Of a stretch of 64,000 nucleotides of DNA, positions 46,322 to 54,384 are shown piece after piece. The stretch comes from CBDFNC01 sp965249895 (GTDB taxonomy: Bacteria > Pseudomonadota > Gammaproteobacteria > Enterobacterales > CBDFNC01). The position numbers and the translations under genes were made by a program. Every line of letters begins with the position of its first letter. The stretch's first letter is position 1. Below the pieces are notes generated by a model, which was given only the letters and a program-made list of their open reading frames with translations, searched no databases and had not been told where the DNA came from. Location of the stretch: the NCBI GenBank assembly GCA_965249895.1, contig CBDFNC010000003.1:62001-126000 (forward strand). The letters are read 5' to 3'.

Positions 46322-47803
46322 TTATTTATTTTCCCAGGGCAAAGTTACTATAAGGTTTAACCCCCCAAAATCGCCAGGTTTCGCCAGCAACTTTCCCTGA
46401 TGGCCCTTAATGACCTGCTGACAAATAGCCAGGCCTAAGCCTGCGCCACCACTTGCCCGGTTACGGGATCCATCTTCTCTATATAGACGCTGGAAAAGTT
46501 TGGGGATATTTTCCGGCTGTACTCCCGGTGCGGAATCTTGCCAGCTTATCTCCAGCTGCTCTTTCGCCTTTAACTGGATCTTAAGTCGACCCGGCCTGTC
46601 CGTATACCGGATAGAGTTGGTGATAAGATTGATAAACACTTGCTCTAACCTTTGCTCATCTGCCAATACACAGGACTCCTCACCCAGGACCTGAACGCTT
46701 ACTGTCAATTGGTGTTGATCCAGCTGCTTTTGATTTAACCTCAGCACATGATTAATGACATCCGAAACCAGGACAGTAGAAAACCGGTATTTCAACGCTC
46801 CGGCATCGTGTAATGCAAGCTGATATAGATCTTCCACTAACCTCTGTAACCGACCCACTTCTTTTTGCACTGAAGCGAGCTGCTCCATGGTTAATGGTCT
46901 GATGCCATCTTGCATCGCCTCCACTTCCCCTTTCAGCACGCCAATCGGCGTCCTTAATTCATGGGAAATATCTGCAACCCACTGCTGCTGACTTTGTTTG
47001 TTCTGCGCCAGGGTGTGAGCCAGGATGTTTAAGTCATTACATAACTGACCCAACTCATCACCCCGCTTGCTTTCGATACGCATTGAAAAATCTCCGGAAA
47101 CCAGAGATCTTAACCCAGCAGAAAGCTGTCTTATAGGCCTGACAATATTGCTTCTTAACAGCCAGGCAAACGGGAAGCTGATAAGAAATACAATAATACA
47201 GGCCAACCCAAAGACCTCCCATTGCTGACCACTAAAGCTGAGATTATGATTTTCTACGATACGCTTTCTGGGGATCCACCCCAGATATCCAAGTAGCATA
47301 TCATTTGCCTTGATCTCTCTTAATCTCAGCTCATCCGTCGGTGGCCTGCGGCCATAAATAGCAGTTTTACCTGCATCCAGTAATAAGAAAGGGGGATTAG
47401 CGGGCCCTCTGGGGTTTGGTGGTCGATGGGGTTTAACCTGAGTATCGGATCCGTCCAAAACGTCTGGGTCGCCGAAAATGTCACGCCGTGGCTGCCGAGG
47501 AGGTCTGCGCGGTGCATCAAACCTATCCAGCCCCATGTACATCCTAGTGCTGCTACGTAGTAACTCATGCCATATGCGGGGACGCTGTATTAGTTTCTGC
47601 CAATATTCTGGATTGGTTAACCTGGACTCCAGCTCCAGTGCAACTCGCTCTACTTTTTGTTCATCCAGGGTATTGATATAGCTAAGCAAACCACGATCAA
47701 AACTCCATTGCATTAGCAAGTAAATCACCAGCAAGGCCATACCCAGTGCTAACGTAAACCCTAAAGCCAGTTTTTTTCCAATGGATAGTTTTTTCATCTG
47801 CAT
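46322..47803 (-). CDS. Sensor histidine kinase, BaeS-like
   Basis: 493 residues. Membrane helices at about 10-32 and 197-220 enclose a periplasmic domain containing an unusual Pro/Arg-rich stretch (RFDAPRRPPRQPRRDIF, then KPHRPPNPRGPANPPF). HAMP follows, then WVADISHELRTPIGVLKGEV with the phospho-His, NLITNSIRYTDRPG (N box) and GGAGLGLAICQQVIKGHQG (G box). It phosphorylates the adjacent BaeR-like regulator. The signal is unknown; BaeS relatives sense envelope stress. Confidence 0.92.
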   Translation of the reverse strand: MQMKKLSIGKKLALGFTLALGMALLVIYLLMQWSFDRGLLSYINTLDEQKVERVALELESRLTNPEYWQKLIQRPRIWHELLRSSTRMYMGLDRFDAPRRPPRQPRRDIFGDPDVLDGSDTQVKPHRPPNPRGPANPPFLLLDAGKTAIYGRRPPTDELRLREIKANDMLLGYLGWIPRKRIVENHNLSFSGQQWEVFGLACIIVFLISFPFAWLLRSNIVRPIRQLSAGLRSLVSGDFSMRIESKRGDELGQLCNDLNILAHTLAQNKQSQQQWVADISHELRTPIGVLKGEVEAMQDGIRPLTMEQLASVQKEVGRLQRLVEDLYQLALHDAGALKYRFSTVLVSDVINHVLRLNQKQLDQHQLTVSVQVLGEESCVLADEQRLEQVFINLITNSIRYTDRPGRLKIQLKAKEQLEISWQDSAPGVQPENIPKLFQRLYREDGSRNRASGGAGLGLAICQQVIKGHQGKLLAKPGDFGGLNLIVTLPWENK

Positions 47804-48045
47804 AAATTCACTATATCCCTAAAACTGAACCAAAAAATCCCTGATAAAGCGATTCCTTATTTGTTCCACAATCAGCCAGCCCAGCAAGAATGACCCCAGA
47901 TGAAAATAAGCAAGCGGGTGAACCTTGCCGCAAACAGCTTCCCATCCGAGATCCACCTTGCGCCCCCTTATTTACCGGTAAGTAAAATAAACGCGAAGCA
48001 GCTGAGGCTATACTTAGAGCGAGAGCCGGTTGTAATGGAGGTCTT

Positions 48046-48546
48046 ATGCTACAGCCCCAGTTACGTGATTACCTTGCCCAACACCATGTGCACTATCAGG
48101 TTATTCCTCATGTGCCCACCTACACCTCACAGGATACTGCCGAAAGCGCCCATATTTCTGGAATGCGTCTGGCTAAAACTCTGATTGTGGACGCCGACAA
48201 TGAGTTAAAAATGGTCGTGATGCCAGCACCTTACATGCTGGATATGGAAGAGCTCGCCGAATCTCTCGGTGTCAATCAAGTGTATCTGGCACAGGAGAAA
48301 GATTTTAAATCATTATTTCCACGCTGTGAAATTGGTGCGATGCCACCCTTTGGTAACTTGTACGGTATCGAAGTATTTGTCAGTCGCGGACTGGCCAACC
48401 AGCAGACCTTTTATTTCACCGGCGGCAATCATGAGGAGTTGATAGAAATGGAGTTCGCCACTTTCGTTCGCCTGGTTGATCCCATTATCATTAATCGCGG
48501 ATTCAAATTGGATACGGTACAGCACTATAGCCGGCATAATCACTAG
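48046..48546 (+). CDS. YbaK/ProX-domain aminoacyl-tRNA deacylase-like protein
   Basis: 166 residues beginning MLQPQLRDYLAQHHVHYQVI. The middle (RLAKTLIVDADNELKMVVMP, then PPFGNLYGIEVFVSRGL and FTGGNHEELIEM) is the YbaK-like fold that hydrolyses mischarged aminoacyl-tRNA, with the catalytic Lys in AKTLIV. GGAGGTCTT precedes the ATG. The exact tRNA substrate cannot be told from sequence. Confidence 0.88.
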   Translation: MLQPQLRDYLAQHHVHYQVIPHVPTYTSQDTAESAHISGMRLAKTLIVDADNELKMVVMPAPYMLDMEELAESLGVNQVYLAQEKDFKSLFPRCEIGAMPPFGNLYGIEVFVSRGLANQQTFYFTGGNHEELIEMEFATFVRLVDPIIINRGFKLDTVQHYSRHNH

Positions 48547-48589
48547 CATCCGCCTGATTGACCCAATCATTATTAGTCAGCGGGTCAAA

Positions 48590-48853
48590 CCGGGCACGCT
48601 ATCTTATCATTCCCTCGCACGAGGTGGTCCGACATCTGGATGGTCCGACACTCGGTCCAGTGGCTTTACCACGATTACGGAGCACGCTAAAAGTAACTGG
48701 ACCGAGATGTCGGACCATACCAGGCAAGCTGACAATGACAGGGGGCGCTGAGATAGTAGTGACTAACTTTAGGCCTTTGCGAAACGGCAAGTTTCGCGTT
48801 TTAAGAATATGACTGAAGAACGAATGTGTGTGTTTCAGGATGAGCACTGGCTA
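48590..48853. mobile_element. MITE-like element, copy 2, with internal palindrome
   Basis: Matches the element at 41022-41255 at its left interior (CTATCTTATCATTCCCTCGC, then ACGAGG) and right end (from AACGGCAAGTTTCGCGTTTT to GGATGAGCACTGGCT). The left terminal repeat is eroded. It carries an extra insertion pair not in copy 1: TGGTCCGACATCT near 48626 and AGATGTCGGACCA near 48706, which pair as an inverted repeat with further CGGTCCAG/CTGGACCG. Confidence 0.75.
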
Positions 48854-48943
48854 ACCCATGGTCAGTTCTTGTGGGAAAATTGCTGGGGTAATGCACTTCC
48901 ATTAAGGCACAACATCGGAAACATAGGGCTCCGTGGAGCACCA

Positions 48944-49436
48944 TCAGGTTATTGCTTTCTTTACCTGCTCCAGGTTCGTTTTCATCAGTTGTAGTTGCTC
49001 CTGATCTATGACGTCCTCCCGCAGCTGTTTTTCAACTATGACAGCCGACTCCACTAAGTGTTTTGCCCCGATATTAAGGGCTATACCCTTGATAGAATGG
49101 GCAATCCGCACAGCCTCGCCGATGTCGCAGTCCAAAGATTCGAGTAAGTATTGCCAGGCTTCCTCCAAACTGTCATTTGTGACCTGGATAAACTCATCAA
49201 ATTGCTCATCACCTAAGGCTTCTTTTAATCTGGTATAAACTCCGATATCCAGGACTTCCTGTTTAACACTGGACTGTGCGCAATTTTTTAGTTCATCTGC
49301 CATTCTTTGCTGTTCCTGTGTTTTCATCGAATGAAGGGAGTCAAGGTAAGCTATCAAGGCTTTTTCATCCAGGGGGGACCCCCTACTTCCAGTAACTTCT
49401 CTTCAGTGGCGGTATATGCATCGGCGTTTAATCTCA
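48944..49436 (-). pseudogene. Hybrid kinase remnant: Hpt domain and receiver tail
   Basis: Codons up to 49357 encode the last residues of a receiver domain (LDEKALIAYLDSLH) followed by an Hpt domain with the phospho-His in VRIAHSIKGIALNIGAKHLV. Upstream to 49436 another frame adds NADAYTATEEKLLEVGG, the preceding part of the receiver; a frameshift at the GGGGG tract (about 49372) separates them, and the kinase part is gone. An ATG at 49327 could still start a free Hpt protein of about 127 residues. Confidence 0.75.
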
Positions 49437-49567
49437 AATAGGAACATTAACCTTCTTTTCGTCCCAAAATAGATTGCATTATGCAGCAATGACTCAAAAG
49501 TATAGCACCGATAGAACTAACAGCCTTTCTTTACATCATCTATAACCTCAGTAAGTATTCACAAACT

Positions 49568-51349
49568 TTAGAGCTCGTTCGCTTTTCTATACCCACCCTG
49601 GTAGTCAAATATTTTTTCCTGAACACGCCAAAAGTGTCCCTGCTTCCGAGCGATGACAAAATCCGGCGCCTTAAATTTCTGTTGCATCTTTAGAACCTGT
49701 TCAATAGAAGTAAACTGAACAGGGTCGGTTCCATTATTAAATCTACGGCCAAACTCCTGGTTAAAGATATACTTTTGCCCTTTATGGGACAGGTTAAAAA
49801 CTTCACTTAATTCCTCCCCTTGTTCATCATGGTAGGTCACCTTAAGCTTACCTTTCACCTCGTCAAAACTAACCCCGGCACAACGGATCACCAGTGAATC
49901 TTTCAGTTTTAGCGCGTCTTTTAACTTGTCATCGGGATCTATGATGACTTTATTGCATTGCTGGCACTTACGTGCAGCAATATCGTTTTCAGCACCGCAA
50001 TGAGGACACTCTTTAAAACAGAACCGATAGTCGCAGCATTCTCTGTGGCCTTCATCATCCTCCAAAAAACCCTGACAGCGACGGCCATAGTGCTCCAGGC
50101 ATTTACCATCCCCATCCATTTTTCCCCAAAAAAGGTTAGCAAATCCACAGGCTGGACATAAGACTTGCACCGGCTCACTATCACCGTGAGGTTTCTTCTC
50201 TCCCACCTCAGGGTAAAATATGTCGAAACCATTACCGGCATAGTCGATAACCAGGCAGTCTTTTTTCCCTGCAAACAAGCGCAAACCTCTGCCCACGATT
50301 TGCTGATACAAGCTCACGGACTGGGTAGGCCTTAAAATAGCGATCATATCCACATGAGGGGCGTCGAACCCTGTAGTAAGCACAGCCACATTAACCAGAA
50401 ATTTTAACTCACGCGCCTTAAAACGCTTGATTAAATCATCCCTTTCACTGGCGACCGTATCTCCTGTTATCAACGCAGTTTGCTCGAAGGGCAGATAACC
50501 CAGGATTTCTTTCGCATGTTCTACTGTGGCGGCGAAGATCATCACCCCTGTTCGGGAGCTTGCAAGCTCAACGACTTGCTCACTAATGGCCTGAGTCACC
50601 CTGGGATACCTGGCCAGTAAACCATTTACTTGTGATGCTGGATACTCTCCATCATTGTTGGCTGTTAAGGCCGAAAAATCGTATCCAGAAATAGCCGCAT
50701 CCACCAGCTGAGGCGGTGTAAGATATTTGTGTTTTATCATATATCTCAGGGGTAATTCATAGATACAAGTAGCGAACGGCCTGGATTCCGTACTTCTGAC
50801 TATACCGTGGTAATGGTACTGATAAATCCACCCCATCCCGAGACGATAAGGTGTAGCAGTAAGGCCCAGTACTTTAAGTTGGGTATTTTGTTGCTTAAGC
50901 TGGTTAATGATCTGGCCGTACTGGCTGGTGTCACTCTCACTGATGCGATGGCATTCATCCACAATCACCAAAGAGTACTGTTGTGCAAAAAGAGGCAAGT
51001 TCCTGGCCACGGACTGCACGCTGGCAAAAGTAACCTGAAACTCAGTCTGTTTCTGCTTTAACCCGGCAGAAAAAATCCCGGCTGTTTGCCCATAGGCCTG
51101 ATATTTTGCATGATTTTGCTCTACCAACTCTTTGACATGAGCCAGTACCAAGATCTTACGTTTGGCCAACCTAGCCAGCTCGGCAATAACCAGGCTTTTT
51201 CCTGCCCCGGTAGGCAACACAATAACGGCGGGCTCACTAGTCTTGCGAAAGTGCTTCAGGGTAGCGTCGACGGCTTCTTGCTGATAACTACGTAATGTAA
51301 ACAGGGGAAGATCTCGGCGAGTGAATTTATGGCGGCTATTAAACCACAA
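49568..51349 (-). CDS. radD: DNA repair helicase-like ATPase RadD (YejH)
   Basis: 593 residues. Superfamily 2 helicase motifs: LPTGAGKSLVIAELARLAKR (Walker A), VDECHRI (DECH), LTATPYRLGMG, and QIVGRGLRLFAGK (motif VI), then zinc-finger-like Cys clusters (CPACGFANLFWGK and CPHCGAENDIAARKCQQC). Near-complete similarity in order to E. coli RadD, which acts with RecA and RecG in repair. No in-frame ATG precedes the conserved LFTLRSYQQEAVDATL; TTG at 51349 is the best start, after an in-frame TGA. Confidence 0.95.
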   Translation of the reverse strand: MWFNSRHKFTRRDLPLFTLRSYQQEAVDATLKHFRKTSEPAVIVLPTGAGKSLVIAELARLAKRKILVLAHVKELVEQNHAKYQAYGQTAGIFSAGLKQKQTEFQVTFASVQSVARNLPLFAQQYSLVIVDECHRISESDTSQYGQIINQLKQQNTQLKVLGLTATPYRLGMGWIYQYHYHGIVRSTESRPFATCIYELPLRYMIKHKYLTPPQLVDAAISGYDFSALTANNDGEYPASQVNGLLARYPRVTQAISEQVVELASSRTGVMIFAATVEHAKEILGYLPFEQTALITGDTVASERDDLIKRFKARELKFLVNVAVLTTGFDAPHVDMIAILRPTQSVSLYQQIVGRGLRLFAGKKDCLVIDYAGNGFDIFYPEVGEKKPHGDSEPVQVLCPACGFANLFWGKMDGDGKCLEHYGRRCQGFLEDDEGHRECCDYRFCFKECPHCGAENDIAARKCQQCNKVIIDPDDKLKDALKLKDSLVIRCAGVSFDEVKGKLKVTYHDEQGEELSEVFNLSHKGQKYIFNQEFGRRFNNGTDPVQFTSIEQVLKMQQKFKAPDFVIARKQGHFWRVQEKIFDYQGGYRKANEL

Positions 51350-51466
51350 TGGCCTCAGAGCTCACAGGGGAAGAGTAACTCCTACCACCCGCTGCCTGGT
51401 CTTCCCTCCAGAGTTACCTGTGGGCAAATAACAGATAACTCAGGGGGAAAAAATTGTGTTGAAGGG

Positions 51467-53137
51467 TTAAGCTGCGGCAAATTCCACTTTAGCCATGTGC
51501 TGATTAACCGCATTTAGCATGGCATTAAGAGATGCAGTCATAATATCCTGGTGAATAGCGACCCCCATACAGCGGCAATTATCTACCCTGAGCTGTAAAT
51601 AGGTTACCGCTTCGGCATCTATTCCCTTGGTTAAGGAGTGCTCGTTAAAGTCCAGAACATCCAGCTTTACGCCAAACTCCTCGGTGATTGCATTGGCAAA
51701 CGCATCCAGTGCGCCTTTCCCTTCTCCCTGGATTTGGATCCTGTTATTTGCCGAAACTAAAGTGGCGACTAGCTGATCTTTGCTATCCCGGTTAATCTGA
51801 TAATCCTGTAGCTGATAACCAGAATCTGATAGCAGATACTCCTGCTCAAACAGTTGCCAAATCAGATCCGGGGATATTTCCGCACCCGTTTCCTCGGCAG
51901 ATTTTTGCACTATACCGCTGAACTCCACCTGCGCCCATCTTGGCAGGTTTAAGCCATAGTCTTGCTCCAGAATAAAGGCAATACCACCCTTTCCTGACTG
52001 ACTGTTGATCCGAATAACTTCCTGATAATCTCTGCCCAAATCCGCGGGATCGATAGGCAGGTATGCGATCTCCCACTGCTCCCCAGGCTGGTACTGAGCC
52101 AAACATTTCTTGATCGCGTCCTGATGACTTCCAGAAAATGCAGTAAACACTAAGTCCCCGACATAAGGGTGTCTTGGGTGCACAGGTAACTGAGTGCAAT
52201 ATTTTACCGTCGTTATAATTTCGTCTATATCGGACAAATCCAGCTCTGGATTGATACCTTGGCTATACAAGTTCATGGCCATAGTAACGATATCCATATT
52301 ACCTGTTCGCTCACCATTGCCTAATAAGGTTCCTTCCACCCGCTGTGCTCCCGCCATCACCCCTAACTCAGCGGCAGCAACACCACAGCCTCTGTCGTTG
52401 TGTGTGTGTAAGCTAATTACCACTGACTCACGCTGGCCAATATGATCACCAAACCACTCGATCTGATCGGCGTAGACATTGGGGGTGGACACTTCAACTG
52501 TGGCAGGTAAGTTCAGGATCACCGGGTTATCCGGCGTAGGTTGCCAGACATCTACCACGGCGTCACAGATCTCTACGGCATAATCCATTTCCGTACCAGT
52601 AAAGCTTTCCGGGGAGTACTGGAACCGCCACTGGGTAGCCGGGTTAGCCTCGGCATGTTGCTTTACTGCCCTGGCACCATCTACCGCAATTTTAGTAATA
52701 CCGGCTTTGTCCAACTGAAATACCTTTTCCCTTTGAACTGTGGAAGTCGAGTTGTAAAGGTGGACTATGGCTTGCTTGACACCTTTTAGAGCTTCGAAGG
52801 AGCGAGCAATTAACTCAGGTCGCGCCTGGGTGAGCACCTGAATAGTGACGCCTTCTGGGATCTGCTGCTCTTCTATCAACCAGCGAACAAAATCAAAATC
52901 AGGTTGTGAGGCCGCAGGAAAGCCGACTTCAATCTCCTTAAAACCCACTTTCACAAGCAGCGCAAACAACTTCTTTTTTTGCTCTACCGACATGGGTTCG
53001 ATTAATGCCTGATTTCCATCCCTAAGGTCCACACTACACCAATTAGGAGCCTGCTCGATCACTCGATCTGGCCAACGGCGGTTTGCCAATTTAATAGGTG
53101 CAAAGGCGCGATATTTAGTGTGGTCAAATTTGGACAT
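51467..53137 (-). CDS. leuA: 2-isopropylmalate synthase
   Basis: 556 residues, the long LeuA form. Catalytic DLRDGNQALIEPMS near residue 38, metal site HTHNDRGCGVAAAE and GERTGNMDIV, then a C-terminal leucine-sensing domain (about 430-556). First step of leucine synthesis, feedback inhibited by leucine. It stands alone, without leuBCD nearby. I see no leucine-rich leader peptide in the 280 bp upstream. Confidence 0.96.
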   Translation of the reverse strand: MSKFDHTKYRAFAPIKLANRRWPDRVIEQAPNWCSVDLRDGNQALIEPMSVEQKKKLFALLVKVGFKEIEVGFPAASQPDFDFVRWLIEEQQIPEGVTIQVLTQARPELIARSFEALKGVKQAIVHLYNSTSTVQREKVFQLDKAGITKIAVDGARAVKQHAEANPATQWRFQYSPESFTGTEMDYAVEICDAVVDVWQPTPDNPVILNLPATVEVSTPNVYADQIEWFGDHIGQRESVVISLHTHNDRGCGVAAAELGVMAGAQRVEGTLLGNGERTGNMDIVTMAMNLYSQGINPELDLSDIDEIITTVKYCTQLPVHPRHPYVGDLVFTAFSGSHQDAIKKCLAQYQPGEQWEIAYLPIDPADLGRDYQEVIRINSQSGKGGIAFILEQDYGLNLPRWAQVEFSGIVQKSAEETGAEISPDLIWQLFEQEYLLSDSGYQLQDYQINRDSKDQLVATLVSANNRIQIQGEGKGALDAFANAITEEFGVKLDVLDFNEHSLTKGIDAEAVTYLQLRVDNCRCMGVAIHQDIMTASLNAMLNAVNQHMAKVEFAAA

Positions 53138-53421
53138 ATGATTCCCTTTTGCTCTGGTTCTTTTCTGACTTAGTGCCTGAGATTTGTTATCTGAACAAAA
53201 TTATACAGACATACCATAGGTTTTAAATTGCTAATTAGCCCCAAAAACCCAACTTATAAGCAATAATATCGCCACATTCACATATTTTTTGGAATCCATA
53301 CTTACCCTTGATTATAGAAACACGATCTACCATCTATTTTTGATTAACTGAACAGCCTCCATTAGACAGAGCAACATTAAAGGTCTAGATAATTAGAAAG
53401 GGGAAAGAAAAGGTTAACGTT

Positions 53422-54384
53422 ATGACAGACGAAGAAGATGACATTTTTATGCTGGAAGACGACACAGAATTACCCGCCAGTAGTGAAGATGATAACCATA
53501 GCACCTGGAAAGTGCTCATCGTTGATGATGAGGAAGATATCCACACTGTCACTAAGATGGTCACTAACAACCTCTATTTTATGGATAAAAAACTAGAAAC
53601 CATTAGCGCTTATTCTGGGAAACAAGCTCGTGAAGTTATCCCTCAACACGACGATATCGCCTTAATTTTCCTTGATGTTGTAATGGAAACGGATCATGAA
53701 GGACTGGATGTCGTCCGTTTTATAAGAGAAACGCTAGAAAATCATATGGTACGAATTATTTTAAGAACCGGCCAGCCCGGCCAGGCCCCTGAGATGGATG
53801 TCATTGTGGAGTACGACATCAATGACTATAAGGAAAAAGCCGAACTGACGTCACAAAAGCTACGAACCTCTATTTTTGCATCGCTAAGGGGATACCGGGA
53901 CATTCTCGCAATTGAGCAAACCAAGAAAAATTTAGAAAGTATTATTAAGTATTCTCATGAGTTATTTCATACTCAGGCTATCCGGGAATTTGCCAGTCAT
54001 GTATTAACCCAGCTGACTACCTTATTGCACTTGGGAAATGACGCCTTGTATTACAAGGTGGAAAGCAAGAGCAAAGAAGCAGATAGTTACCTGCACCGAG
54101 AGGTCTTAGTGGGAATAGGAAAGTTTGAAAAGTTCACCAATATTACTCACAATGAACTGCCGGAACAAATATTCAAGGAGCTATGCACAGCTCACAGCGA
54201 ACAGCATACTATCTATTATGGGGATCACTATATTGCTTATTTCCAGACCAATGAAGGTACCGAGCATATTCTCTATGCCAAAGGCCGACCTAAACACAAG
54301 TTTAGCGATAATGACAAACATTTAATTGAAGTTTTTTGCCTTCACGTAGCTACTGCCTTTGAAGTATTCGCCCCAAAAGACTGA
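53422..54384 (+). CDS. Response regulator with DUF3369
   Basis: 320 residues. An acidic tail-like N-terminus (residues 1-28) precedes a receiver domain (WKVLIVDDEEDIHTVTKMV, acceptor Asp in LIFLDVVMETDHEG), then about 180 residues matching my memory of DUF3369, usually placed between a receiver and an HD-GYP domain. Here no output domain follows. Its stop meets the stop of the convergent hybrid kinase gene, hinting at a partnership that is only inferred. Confidence 0.85.
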   Translation: MTDEEDDIFMLEDDTELPASSEDDNHSTWKVLIVDDEEDIHTVTKMVTNNLYFMDKKLETISAYSGKQAREVIPQHDDIALIFLDVVMETDHEGLDVVRFIRETLENHMVRIILRTGQPGQAPEMDVIVEYDINDYKEKAELTSQKLRTSIFASLRGYRDILAIEQTKKNLESIIKYSHELFHTQAIREFASHVLTQLTTLLHLGNDALYYKVESKSKEADSYLHREVLVGIGKFEKFTNITHNELPEQIFKELCTAHSEQHTIYYGDHYIAYFQTNEGTEHILYAKGRPKHKFSDNDKHLIEVFCLHVATAFEVFAPKD

